The notes under the pieces: generated by a model
Seen by the model: only the letters and a program-made list of their open reading frames with translations
Told to the model about the DNA's origin: nothing
The model's database searches: none
Made by a program: the position numbers and the translations under genes
Source: Cladopsammia gracilis
Lineage: Eukaryota; Cnidaria; Anthozoa; Scleractinia; Dendrophylliidae
Direction: 5' to 3'
NCBI GenBank assembly: GCA_022457155.1
Contig: JAJGOT010000497.1
Location: 124,001 to 188,000, forward strand
Length of the DNA stretch: 64,000 nucleotides
Shown: in pieces, positions 1 through 13,100 of the stretch
Layout: every line of letters starts with the position of its first letter
Numbering within the stretch: the first letter of the stretch is position 1

Positions 1-659
1 ATACCACCCCTTCCCCCCCCCAGTTCAGTGATGGGAAAATGGAGCGTTTTGGTTTTCGCACGAATCCATCTTTGAATCGGGGTCGGGGGGGGGGGGCGTT
101 AGTTCTCTTTTTATTCCTTCCGAGATTGTAATTATTACATACTGTACTTGTCCTGCCGTATTAACAGCTTGAGTACACATGCATGTAGACATCTCAAAAG
201 AGTTTCTAAAGTAAATAGGGTTTACAGAGTTACAGAGAGCTTGCAAAGGGTTTGGAAAGAGTTTGCAAAGGGTTTTAAGGGTTTGAAACTCTCTCAAACC
301 CAGTTTGAAAGAGATCTCAAACTCCCTAATAGTGTATCCAGAAAAACCAAATCTAAACATAATGGCTACTTCAGATAAGATCTAAATCTGGGTGACTCAG
401 GCATTGTCTTGAAAGTATTCATATCATGAAAAGAAAAGTGCAGGCAAGATTTTGGAGTGATTTCATTTCCATATACAAAATCATTACTAGTCAGGATATA
501 ACTTCATTTGTATACCAGTTCTTTGATTGGAAAGTTCAGTTGAAAGTACAACATACTGTGCTTGTTGATCCCGGGTAGTGGATGATAAAAGTATTTGTAG
601 TCTGAATTCCGTCCATTCTAGGATAATGATTTTATACGGTCCCATATCAACATAAAAAC
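1..659. other. non-coding left edge (NNT intron)
   Basis: I see no exon here. The open frames are short and have no recognisable family. The stretch must lie inside an NNT intron, because the first visible NNT exon (1442) begins in mid-codon. It holds a G run near 85-97 and a pyrimidine-rich start, nothing more that I can support. Confidence 0.5.
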
Positions 660-1323
660 TTTAATCTAAAAAAAATAATAAAATAATATTGAGAGGAGGC
701 CTCCAATCACCTAATGGTGGTTTTCAGGAGGGTCCTCTAATAACGAAGGTCAAAAATACATAAAAAATATAAATAAATAGGGCTAAAAACTAAGACTAAC
801 TAAGGTTTAAAACTAGAACTAAGATTAAAAATACTAACTACAGTTCAAAGTGGTTTAATAAAAACTGTTTTGGTTTGTGTTTAAAAATCGTTTTTGGCAT
901 CAGTCTCTTGAGCTTACTCGGCAGGAAGGCCCAATCGTTAATTGCTTTATAATAATTATGTTTTGCTTTTGCCCCATTCCGTTCTTATGGCCTACTGACT
1001 TTGGGCATGTAACCATTTCGGGTATTATAACAGCGTTGTTGGCTCATTGTAGAACTGAACACATCAAAATGTTTGGGGATCTTTCCCTTCAATGCATCTT
1101 GCACAAGACAACAGCGATGACCGAAATGCCTCGCGTGCAATGGGGCCCACCACAACAATGTGAGGGCCTCAGCTGATGTCACTTTTGCCTTTAAAATCTT
1201 CATTGCAAAGTGATTTTGGAAGGACTGCAGTTGTTTCATCTGTGTTGTAAGATCTGGCTGATCTCCCCAGACAACATCTGTATAATCCAGGTGTGGTAGG
1301 GCAAGGCCATAAAAGTATGCCAT
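660..1323 (-). mobile_element. non-LTR retrotransposon fragment, reverse transcriptase C-terminus
   Basis: The minus-strand frame 985-1323 reads like the end of a CR1/jockey-type reverse transcriptase ORF. It has a conserved-looking block LPHLDYTDVVWG, then KQLQSFQNHFAMKIL, then a YNTRN motif towards the 3' side. These are the usual post-catalytic landmarks of LINE reverse transcriptases in animals. The catalytic region is absent, so this is a 5'-truncated copy. The A/T-rich tract 660-880 would be its 3' UTR. It sits antisense to NNT in the intron before the first visible exon. The clade assignment is inference. Confidence 0.6.
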
Positions 1324-1441
1324 GAGACTTCTCTTATCGAGCGTATGATAAATTCGGTTGAATATTGAAAGGCGATGCCCTAGTTTTAAAAAAGTAGTAC
1401 ATTGTAATCATGTAAATTATTATTTTTTTGTTGAAAATCAG

Positions 1442-1594
1442 GTGGTGGAGTAGCAGGTTTATCAGCTATTGGTACAGCAAGAAACATGGGAGCTATTGTC
1501 CGTGGCTATGATGTAAGACCAGTTGTAAAGGAACAAGTACAATCCTTAGGTGGAGAATTTCTGGAGGTAACTGGTGTAGAAGAATCTGGAGAAG
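1442..1594 (+). CDS. NNT: NNT exon: NAD-binding Rossmann segment of dI
   Basis: The acceptor is AG at 1440-1441 and the donor GTAAGT at 1595. The exon starts with the last two bases of a Gly codon and ends with the first base of the next Gly codon, so 153 bases keep the frame. It encodes the glycine-rich loop and the following strand with the acidic residue of RGYDVRP, which in this family contacts the NAD(H) ribose. The preceding exon is outside the window. Confidence 0.95.
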
Positions 1595-2749
1595 GTAAGT
1601 GTTTATTTAGGCCCATGGTAACCCAAGTTTGTCTTCCCTAAGTGACCTTAGATATAGACTATACTGTACAATGTATGAGGCTGTCTCTTGGGTCAGAAAA
1701 TGTCTGGGAGAAAAATTATTCACCGCGTAACTGAAGGTGTACAATCGTGTAGATGTTGCGGTTCAATTTTATCCTTGGTTCAAATTTTATTTTCCTTTGT
1801 TTTTGGCAAAAGTAATGTATGATAATGAGCTTTAAACAAAGGAAAATAAAATTTGAACCAAGGATAAAATTGAACCACAACATATATATGTTCCCTGTTA
1901 TGGCTTTGTTTCTCATGCTCAGCCTTATCCAACAAATGCAATTGTGTTTGATATTTTTGCTTAAAGTGTGTATGACAGATTTTTTTTATTAGCTTGATGG
2001 AATCTACATAGTATTCTGATAAAATAAATTCAAAAAGTTCTTCGATATCAATTTTTCTTTTTCGTGTTTTAGCAGTCTAAAAAGACAAAAATTGACTTCT
2101 GGTGGGGTACTATACCGCACAAGAAGAAAGGCTGTGGATAGTCGGCTGTGACGACCATACGGGAATGCCAGTTTCTTGGTATCTTGATGTTTTTTCAATT
2201 TGAAGAGCTGAGGGCACAATGGCCGATGTCAAATGATGACTTTTGTCACTTTCAAATGTTTTGTAGCCAAAAAAAGCATTCTGTTGCTAAAATATTGGTG
2301 GTTTTAAACTAACAGATCCAATACAGGCATGCCAGTTTCTTGGTTTCTCGGTTCCTCAGTATTTTTGGTATGCCCTGAGAAAGAAACATGGTTTTAGGTG
2401 TGTTGTCTATTGTTGTAGCGATATGTACTAAAAAAAAACCCAAAGTAGCCAAGAAAACGCAGAACTAGCATTCTTGCAATGACGTCACAGCCGACTATCC
2501 CCAGTCTTTCTTCTTGTGCATTATTGTACCCCATTGGACAAGAAATTTTGAGCCTCCCCCTCTAATAATAATAATAATAATTTTTTTTATTTTAATAATA
2601 AATTTTTTATTAACTTTATTAACAAATTTCTTAAAACAATCTAAAATTTACAATATAAAATTACAACACATGTATAATAATTTACAAAATATATAATAAT
2701 GAAAGACTCCTCAACATTGCATTTTTAAAATGAAATGATCATTGTCATA

Positions 2750-2782
<33 letters not shown>

Positions 2783-5700
2783 TTTTTTTATAAATACGCC
2801 TCCCCGAATAATAATAATAATATTTTTTAAATTATATAGAACAAGATGTTTATTAACAATTAAAATAACTATTTACAATACATTAAAATTCTAATTACGA
2901 TAAAATATGTACATTTGAAATGGTATAAAAATAATAATAATAATAATAATAATAATAATTTTATTATAATAATGACAATACTTTATTAACAAATTTCTTA
3001 AAAATCGATTAAGCCTTAACATCAATCTTATGTACACTTGCAGGAAAAAGCTATAAAAGTTCATTCATATAAATTTTCATTTCATAACGCTTGACAAGTT
3101 CAAGCAAATAGATATTCAAAAATATAGAATTTGAAAAACTAATGGAGTAAAACAAATACTAAATATTAACTGTACATAATTAAAATATATTTATATACAT
3201 ATCGATTGAAAAACGTACTCAATTCTTTTCACAAGTTCAAAAATAATTAAAAAATAAATGAACTAATTAATAGCTCCTTCGGCAGTCTCTATATCTATGT
3301 CTACACTTCTAAAGTCCCAAGATGCTCTCTTTGCAGTCCGTGACCCTCTCAGACAAATCAGTGCAGATCTTAGAAGTGCAAAAGATATTCTTGCACGGAC
3401 CCATGAAATTGTTTTCGCATAATCTTCTCCTTTCTTTATCGCGATCATCTCAGCTAGGCGACTGTGATACATCAAGCATTCCTTACCCATTCCACCGGTT
3501 GTCGTGAATACGAGAGGTGTAAATGTCCCGTGTTCGACGTCGAGGACTCTACTAGAGTATTGGCGCTTTTTCTCGTTCTCGTGCATACGGTAGATTTGAT
3601 CTGGGCTGAGATTCCTGTACGATTCAGCATTTGGGTGACAAACTCTGACATCAAAAAAGGCTGATCGTTGGGGCTTCCAAAATCCATGTGCATGTATATC
3701 GAGCCTTGCATCCTGCGATTTGTTAGATCCTCCTGTTAACTGCTCTCCTGACGTATCTTGGAGCACCGGTTCAATAGCGACGTCATTACAAACCATATCC
3801 AGAAACTCCGCCTCAAGGTCTCTGAGCTCATTATGTCTCTGGATGACAAAACCGCCCTTCTTACAGATCATGGCGTGGTCGACGGTAAATGCTTCCCAGC
3901 ACACGCACATTGATGGTATGTCGTTAATTGGCCAGTCATAGCGTAGCATGATCCCATCGCGAAACTGCCTTTTGTTAAGGTTGAACCCCAGCTCTTTGAG
4001 AGGAAGCACTGTGAGCCACATGGACGATCCTTTTTCAGTAGCCAGGTCTAGTGCGCGCCGGGTCTTCTCTGGTGCAATCTCCTTTAATCTCTCTGCCCTG
4101 TCTTTGAGATTCTTGACTCGCTCTCTTCTCACTTCATGTTGTACTGATTTTATCAGAGAATCATCCGGAAGTTGATGCGTCTGAGACACAATCTGCTCGA
4201 CAAGGGGCGTGGTCACTCTTATTGATGACGTATACTCACGATGAGCATCTTGACATGGATTGCTCAATCCCAGGCCACCCAGCCAAATGGTAATGCTAGT
4301 ATTTCCCTGTCAAGCTGGCCACACTGTCGTTCTGTAATGGCAGGGATGAGCACACAAGATATTGCGTTCTCCAGTGGCTCAAGCAGATCCTGAATATCGG
4401 GCAAAGTTCTTATGAAGTAGGTCCATCGATGTTTTAGACCAAAACTATACACTGCATAACACGCCTGAGGTTGTGTTGCAGCAAGTTCGGCTAGTCTTGC
4501 TATTTCACTAATCCAGTTGGTCACTTTGTCGCTTACATACTCTCGAGATCCTATCGCCGCTCCCAAATGTTTCAGACCATCCATCATTACATTAACGGAT
4601 GTTTCCTTGAACGCTTCTCTCACGATGTTCTCTTTCTCTGGCTTGGTAATAATCCAACATTTCCTTTCATTAGGATAATAACCAAAATCTGGGCGATTTC
4701 AGTGACAGTGTCCCACCATTTCTTTAGTTCAGCGATGCAGCCAGCTCCACTCGCGTCATCTGCAAACCAGCACTGTTTGATTTTACATGCCCCCTGGAGA
4801 CTCGTAATTAAAGGTTGGACACTTAAGGCGTACAGTGCCATGGCGAGTGGGTCACCCTGTGTTGTTCCTTCAGCCGACGCAATCTCTTGACCTCCAGTGA
4901 CGAGATGACAGTCTATAGGTATTGATTGCATAGACAGCTATGATTGGGCACAAAACCCGGATGTTATGCGGAGCTGCCGCTCTGTTTAGCGCGTTGAATG
5001 CATTAGAAGCATCTATTAGCAACACGGCATCGGTGTCATCGGCCTCAAAGATAGTATGCATTGCATGTATGGCTGCTTCACTGCCAGATTTCTGTCCAGC
5101 ACATAGCTGAAGAGATCCACTAGCCTCTACGACATCCTTCTTAGCGATATTCATAACATACTTTCTGATGATACGCTTGATCACCTCTCCAACTCCTATT
5201 GGTCTAACCACGCCTTCACCTTTATCCAGGGGGATCAAGCGGCTGGCCAAAAGTGGATCTATGGCATTAGGGTCGATAAACTGTGTACATAAAGTCTTGG
5301 CCATTGTGGCTATCGCCTCGCATAATCTTGTGGATGACTGTTTGAAAGATTTGCAAGCAAGCATTCTACGAAACCCGTTCGCATCGATTCCCGATGGACC
5401 TCCCGCTCCTTTGGTTCGCAAAGCAGCTTGTCTAATCATATCTCCGTTGATCTCTGAATACAGTGAATCTGGCATTGTGTCATCAATTGGCCCAAAAAAG
5501 AGTGAACCTAATTTGGGTGGTAATGGATTAGGATAAAAAAAAGTAAAGTCGCGCACTCGAGCCAGAAGGCTCATAACGGCCGGAGCTTAAACCCGGTTTC
5601 TATAGCATGAAGCGACTAGGAATATTGCTACTCCCCCCTGGATGGGATGCTAGTCCATCGCAGGGTTACCCCCAGCATTTTGTCGCCGGTACCCATTTAT

Positions 5701-7049
5701 ACACCTGGGTGGAGAGAGACAGTGTGGAGTAAAGTTTCTTGTCTAAGGAAACAACACGACGGCAGAGACCAGGCTTCGAACCACCGACCTTCAGGTTGAA
5801 AGTCCGACGCGCTAACCACTACACCACCGTGCCGCCCACAATGGATTAGGATGCTTGGCCTTTAATTGCGCCATTACTTCATCTGTCAGAGGTAACACTC
5901 CTCCACTAGCCTTCTCCGTCACAAAACGCAGCGCTGCGTTAATTCGACTTTCAAGAACGAGCTTCGCAAACACTTAAGATTTATCAGGCGGATCTGACAT
6001 TTTCAACTTTCCAATGCGGCCTTGTATAATCCTACCCTCGCGTAATAATTTCCCGATTTCACCTTCTTTCCATAACACAAGGCGCTTAGACAAAGCATCT
6101 TGGTGGTCTTTAGTTTTCGACTTGGGACCTGGCTTTTGCAGGCCGACCGCAAGAAGCACAAATGCGGCTTTCAGCGACACATGTTGATTGTCAGAGCCTC
6201 TGTTCCAATCGTTAATATGCAATGTGACTTGATCAATGAAGTCTCGCCCTATTTTTCCGTATGGTACAAGAAAAACATTTTTTTCCAAGTGGCAATCTCA
6301 TTATAAGCCTCAGTTATCGCTGATGACAATATAACAATTGTGCTTCCATCAATTCGCTTTCCCCAATTAATCTGAGATGGTTTGGAGATTGAATTATATT
6401 CTGGAAGGCATCCCGGCACACTCTCATTGTCTCCGCTGTTATCGATCTCACTTGCATTGTCTTGGTTGGTATTGTTCTCACTTTCATTGTTTACGCATGT
6501 ATTATCTTCTTTCCATTCTGTCTGCTCTGTTTCTCCTGGGATTTCACCGTTAGTACTGTTCATATGCAGATCTATATTCGATTTTACTTGGGAATTAGCA
6601 TATTCACCGTTCTCGGCTTCTTCGGTAATCGATGAATCGTTGATGTTTATTAACTGATTATTAAAATTCCCTAAGCCAGCTCCAGCTGAACTGTTTCTAG
6701 ATATATTTGCACTGGTGAGAAACGTGGCATTTGAGTTGTTCTGTCCATCCCTTGATGCGTTTTGTGAATTCGCGTCTCGTAATTTCTCCAGCCTTCCCGC
6801 TTGGTCTCGCAAGTTTTGGCTTGAGAGTCCAAGATTCTCATAACCTTTAGCATCCCAGAGCTCCTTCATAATTTTGATATAGCCTTTTTTCTTCCCATTC
6901 GCCTCCAGCGGTGGTTGTTCCGATGTTCTCATAGCCACTGCCTCACATTTGCATTCTAAAAGATCGTCATTCATCTGTTGTGTCCATTTGCATCTTAGTT
7001 TGGACTGCCTTCAGTCCGCCATGTTCATTGACTAACAGGGACAGTCAGC

Positions 7050-7119
<70 letters not shown>

Positions 7120-10100
7120 TTGTCATTGTGCATAAGAAAAAGAGGGAGTGTCAAATTATTGATGTTGCATGCCCTGGGGACAGTAGGGTGGAAACCAAGG
7201 AAGATGACAAAATTGAAAAGTACCGTGACTTGGCGATTGAGGTTAAGACCTTATGGAAACTGAAGTCGGTGAAAGTAGTCCCAGTTGTTATTGGAGTATT
7301 GGGAACCATCCCCAGAAGATTGGAAGGCAACCTGGAACAGATTGGTGTGCGGACAAGATCAGTAACTATCCAAAAGACGGTTTTGTTAGGGACTGCAAGA
7401 ATCCTCCGAAGAGTCCTTGGGATCTAAGGTGGCTTGTTGCCGCTTGACCAGGGCGAGTGTCATCTCCAGCAATATTGCTGAGTCAATTTGTTATGGAATA
7501 ATAATAATAATATTAATAATAATAATAATAATAACCCACCCCTCTTTAGAAGAAGAAATTTATTTAGCCCCCCTTTCTTTTAAGCTACCCTTCCCCTTAC
7601 TAACTTCAATACTCTTGAACCGTGATAAAGTGGCTTTTGTTATTGGTATAAACCAGGTATAAACCATTATATAGGGAAAATAATGTAATTGTAACATTAA
7701 AGTTTAATCCTAAGATTACGATGCTTGGATAAAGTTCATTTCATATTACATCCTGATAGTGTACATCATGCTGCATTTTGCTAATTAAAAAAATCAAGAA
7801 GCCCCCCCCCCCCCCCCACTGTTAAGCCCCTTTCTCTAATTAGCCACTCCTCAAAAGTACCTTAAATAAATAAGCCACTAAAATAAAAAAAAAATAAATA
7901 AGCCACTTGATAGAGATTTTATGGTAGCTAAAACATGAAGAAAAATCAATATCGAAAAATGTTATGACTTTCTTACCAGAACACTATGTAGATTCAATCA
8001 AGCAAATTAAAAAATCTGTCGTATACACTTTAAAGCTTTGTTCCTTTTCCAGGTGCTGGTGGCTATGCAAAGGAAATGTCTACGGCGTACAAGGAAGCTG
8101 AAGCTGCTTTATTTGCCAAACAGTGCAAGGAGGTGGACATTGTAATCACAACAGCCCTGATCCCAGGAAAACCTGCTCCTAAACTGATAACAAAGGAGAT
8201 GGTAGAGTCCATGAAGCCTGGTTCAGTTATTGTAGACTTAGCAGCCGAGGCAGGTGGAAACTGTGCGCTGACCAAGCCTGGGGAACTCTACAATCACAAT
8301 GGTGTTAATGTGAGCCTTGCTAATGTGTATCTAATTTTTATATTTAATGTCAATTAGCCCCTTGCCAAAACAGGGCTAACTTGTAGTCTATAGTGTACAA
8401 CCACTCACTTGTTAAAGGGGAAGGGGGGATAGTTTATCTTGTGAAAACGGCCAAGGAAACGTTGCGCAGAAACAGGCAAAGTTTGAAGCCAGCGCCGATC
8501 CGACTAGCGTCGCTGAGGTCGATTATGGGCAGAGATTGCTTGCAAATCTTTAGAAATTTAAGCTTGTCACCCGAACAGCAAGAAAGCGTACAAAGTTGTC
8601 TCGATGAGTTGGAAACTTACTTCAAACCGCAGCGAAATGTTGTGTACGAAAGATATGTCTTCAATAGCTGTGTCCAAAGTCAAGATGAAAGTGTAGTCTC
8701 GTTCATCAATCGTCTGCGAAAACTAGCCTCTTCGTGTAATTTCGGTACTCTGACCGACGAGCTGATACGCGACAGGCTTGTGATAGGTGTCAAAGAGAAA
8801 GATTTGAAAGGAAGACTACTACGACAAAAGGACTTGTCGCTACAGAAAGCCATAGAGCTGAGCAAATCCAGCGAAGTTACAAATCAGCAGCTCAAATCTC
8901 TGGAAAAAGAAGAAAGAAAATCTGTAGAAGAGATAAACGAGTTCAAGAAGAAAGATCGCCCACGAAATCTAAAGAAACCCGTCTCGCACAAGTTCAAAAA
9001 GAAAACACACGACCCCAAAGATGAGTCCGACAGTGCTGCCCCAAAGGGAAAGTGCAAATTCTGTGGCAATCGCATTCACCGTAAAAGACGAGAGTGCCCA
9101 GCGTTTGGCCAAGAATGTCTCAAGTGTCACAAAAGCAACCACTTCGCTTCAGTCTGCACCGCAAGACCGCAGAATCCAGTAAATACTATCGAGGAGGGAG
9201 ACGAATATGAAGACGACTCCGATTCAGATCTTTCAGTGCTCACCGTAGAATCAGTGTCCACTCTAGCAGGAAAAGGAAAGCAAATTCTTACAGAGTTAAC
9301 CTTTCGTATACAGGACGCTGATCACGTGAACTACAAGACAGACATGATTTGCCAGCTAGACACAGGAGCTTCGTGTAACGTTATCAGCTATCGAGACCTC
9401 TCAATCCTCTTACAGAACGGAGCACCGACACTGGATCAGAGCTCAGTCAAACTCAAGATGTATGATGGCTCAATCATGAAACCTCTGGGAGAAACATGTT
9501 TAACAGCAGAACACGGAGGCAACTGCCACACCCTCAAATTTCAAGTAGTAGATAGCCCAAACAAGCCCCTTCTGTCTGCCGAATCCTGCGAATTGATGGG
9601 TCTGTTGGAGTTCAATTTAACCCCTCCACAAGCCGTTCACAATGTGGAATATGCCGTGAAACCTCCCCTCACCAAGGATGCCATTCTGTCCAGCTACAAA
9701 GATGTTTTCGAAGGATTGGGCCACATAGGCAACTCCACATTTGTGACAGACAGCAAAGTAAAACCAGTCCAACATTCACCAAGACGTGTACCGGTTGCAC
9801 TCCGAGAAGAAGTGAAAGAAAAGTTGTTAGACCTAGAGAAGAGAGGCATCATAACGAAAGTCACAGATCCCACAGAATGGATCAGCAGCATGGTCATCGT
9901 GGCCAAACCTGGCAAGATAAGAATATGCTTGGACCCTAGAGATCTGAACCAAGCCTTACAAAGGCCCAAGTACCAGATGCCCACATTGGAAGAAATCTTG
10001 CCCCGACTAGCAAAAGCGAAGGTGTTCTCCACCCTTGATGCGAAGGACGGTTTTTATCAAATTGGCCTGGACCAAGAGAGCAGTATGAAAACCGCCTTTT

Positions 10101-13100
10101 GGACCCCCTTCGGAAGATACCGCTATTTGCGGATGCCTTTTGGAGTAAGCCTTGCGCCAGAAGAGTTCGAATGCAAACTTCACGATAAGTTAGATGATCT
10201 TCCAGGAGTAGTGGTCTTGCGAGATGATGTCCTAGTCATGGGGTATGGTGACACCCAAGAAGAAGCTGTGAAAGATCATGATGAAAACCTAGTCAGACTC
10301 CTCCAGAGGGCAAGAGAAGTTAACCTCAAGCTAAACAAGTCCAAGATCAATCTTAGAAAGACAGAAGTCAAATTCATGGGTCATGTGGTGACGAATCAAG
10401 GGCTAAAACCTGACCCCGACAAAGTAAAAGCTGTGGAAGCTATGCCTAGACCTACTTGCAAGAAGGAACTGTCAAGTCTTCTCGGTTTTGTGAACTATCT
10501 ATCAAAGTTTCTCCCACGACTGTCAGAGGTAGCTCAGCCATTACGAGAACTCACAGCCAAAGAAGCACAGTACCTGTGGTCACCCCAACATGAAGCAGCT
10601 TTCACAGACATCAAGCAGTTAGTAAGCAACCACCCTGTACTGAAGTTTTATGACCCTCAAGCTGAAGTTACCTTACAGTGTGATGCGAGCGAGTACGGTC
10701 TCGGAGCTACGCTACTCCAAAATGGTCAGCCGGTCGCATTTGCATCACGTACTCTGTCACGCACAGAAAGGAACTATGCACAAATTGAAAAAGAATGTCT
10801 CGCGATTGTCTTCGGTTGTCAGCGATTTGACCAATACCTAGCCAGAAAGGAGAAAATCTGTGTAGAATCAGACCACAAACCATTACAGGCCATTTTCAAG
10901 AAGCCCATCCACTCAGCTCCTTGCCGACTTCAAAGGATGCTGCTAAGACTGCTACGCTACAACCTCGATGTTCATTACAAACGGGGAAGCCAAATGTTCA
11001 TAGCAGACCACCTCTCCAGAGCCACAGTTAATCAGGGAGAAGAAACAGAGAAACTGGATGAATTTCAGATATTCGCAACAGAAGTGGAGAGCATGAACCC
11101 CTTTGATGCTATAAAACTGTCACCTGAGAGACTAGCCCAGCTGCAGACTTGTACAGCCCAAGACCCAATCCTGCTGACCCTGAAGACAACAGTCATCACA
11201 GGATGGCCAGAGCTAAGAGACCAAGTCCCCATTCCTATCAGAGAGTACTGGTGCTATCGGGATGAGATCTCAGTCCACAATGGAGTGCTCTTCAAGAATC
11301 ACAGAGTCATTATCCCAAAGCTGATGCAAGAAGAGGTTCTGTCAAGAATTCACTCCAGTCACTTAGGCATAGAGTCCTGTCTGAGGAAAGCCAAAGATGT
11401 TGTTTTTTGGCCCGGCATGAGCAGTCAAATTAAAGAAACTGTCAGCAACTGCCAGATTTGTGCTGAGTTCCAAGCGTGCAATCCCAGACAGCCTCTGCAG
11501 ACACATGAGATCCCGAGTAGACCTTGGAGCAGAGTGGCAGCCGACCTCTTCAGTCTTCATAGCAAGAATTACATTGTCCTTGTGGACTACTATTCTGACT
11601 TCATTGAAGTTAGCGAGTTACCAGACACCACTTCCAGCTCCGTGATCCAGTTCTTCAAGGAGCAGTTCAGCCGTCATGGCATTCCGGATTGTCTGATGAC
11701 AGATAATGGCCCACAAATCGTAAGCCAAGAGTTCACCCAGTTTACCACTGACTGGGAATTCAAGCATGTCACATCCTCTCCGCGATATCCAAAATCAAAT
11801 GGTAAGGCCGAGTCTGCCGTCAAGATCGTCAAGAATTTATTCAAGAAAGCATTAAAGGATGACAAAGACCCATGGCTGGCTCTCCTCGATTACCGAAATA
11901 CCCCTACAGAAGGTCAGAATTCCAGCCCCACCCAGAGACTGATGTCACGCAGAACCAGGACACGTCTGCCAACCGCATCCAGCCTTCTCCACCCTAGGGT
12001 CATAGAGGAAGTCGACGAAAAGATCAAACAGAAGAAACAGACTGCTAAGTACTACCATGATCGCACAGCAAAGACACTGCCTGACATAGAAGTTGGACAG
12101 GGAGTAAGAGTCGCACCTCTTGAACGGAACCAACCATGGAAGAGTGGCACATGCCTGCAGAAACTTACCGACCGATCGTATCTTGTGAAAACGGCCAAGG
12201 AAACGTTGCGCAGAAACAGGCAAAGTTTGAAGCCAGCGCCCCTGTCCCAACCGGAAATGGTGCACAGGAACAAGGAAAGTTCGGGGTCAAATCTGCAGCT
12301 GCAGTCCGCCAATCAAGAGGCTCCTACCTGTCCGGAAACCAGAGATACAGAGCAACCTTCAGCATCATCTTCTGTCAAGCCTCAAAGCCTCACTACTCCA
12401 GACAAGGAGCCAGATGTGGTAGCACTCCATCCAAAAGTCCTCAGGACCAGGACAAGGATTGTGAACCCGCCTGCGAGATACCGGGACTTTGTCAATACTT
12501 AAACTGACATTGCTTTTATTAGTCTATTTGACTGACACGTGGTCAATTTTGTGACCTATTATTCGTTTGTTTTGTTTAACGCACAATCATTTAAGGATTT
12601 GAACATTGATGAACATTGTTTCGTTTGATTTGTTGCAGTTCATTCTTTTTGTTCTTTTTTTGTATGAGAAGGGAAATGTTACAATAAGTCATGCTTCGTT
12701 GCACATGTCATTGCGTCACGCTCCTTATTTGGAATTAAACGAAGCATGTTGTCTTGCTTGCTTCATTCACCTGAAAATGGCGTGTTTGGTTATTGAACCT
12801 CACAACACTCCTCTAACAAAAAAAGACTTTCTTTCGAACGCACTTATAATCCTTGATTACTACTAGTTTATATGGTATTTAGTGAAGATCAAGGAAAAAA
12901 AAAACAGATAGTTATAGTGCATGAAGGTTTGGCAGTTAGTGTGGTGTTTAATGCTTGAAGGTCGATGATTCCAGCCTTGGTCTCTGCCATTGTTTCCAGA
13001 GGCAAGAAAATTCACATCGTCCCTCTTAACCCAGTTGTATAAATGGGTTCCAGTGATACAATGCTCCGACTCTTCAGCTTAAAACAATTTTTGTTTTCAA

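Larger units (their letters stand above)
2960..7048 (-). mobile_element. decayed non-LTR retrotransposon, probable restriction-like-endonuclease type
   Basis: This antisense element in NNT intron 1 runs from about 7048 (5') to about 2960 (3'). (TAA)n tracts lie directly outside both ends (7049-7118 and 2930-2959). It carries a broken polyprotein (see 3263-6974) and a 3' UTR of about 300 bases. Flanking TAA repeats recall R4/Dong-type elements, which are known to insert in TAA repeats, but the clade is inference. A tRNA-related SINE is nested at 5535-5839. Several frameshifts make it inactive. Confidence 0.7.
1595..8052 (+). other. NNT intron 1, repeat-filled
   Basis: This 6.46-kb intron holds, in order: a 129-bp palindrome (1754-1882), a foldback element (2103-2533), stacked TAA-tailed retrotransposon 3' ends (2560-3010), a decayed antisense reverse-transcriptase element with a nested SINE (about 2960-7048), a TAA microsatellite, and a short endonuclease-domain fragment (7119-7497). 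The rest (7535-8040) is A/T-rich with a 17-base C run at 7803-7819 and no gene that I can see. Confidence 0.85.
8433..12818 (+). mobile_element. Ty3/Gypsy retrotransposon, rearranged 5' end
   Basis: The element lies in the same orientation as NNT. Its right end is a candidate LTR at 12677-12818; I find no matching LTR on the left. Instead, 62 bases from near the end of pol (12180-12241) recur at 8433-8494, directly before the gag region. No clear target duplication is visible. This looks like a copy made or rearranged by template switching, not a standard two-LTR insertion. Confidence 0.85.

Noticed and set aside
1..1441. A preceding NNT exon inside the window
   Set aside because: I looked for the conserved stretch before the GGGVAG motif in all + frames and found none; the previous exon must be outside.
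12136..12507. 123-codon frame overlapping the end of gag-pol
   Set aside because: It is a shadow of the Ty3 pol frame and has no recognisable domain.
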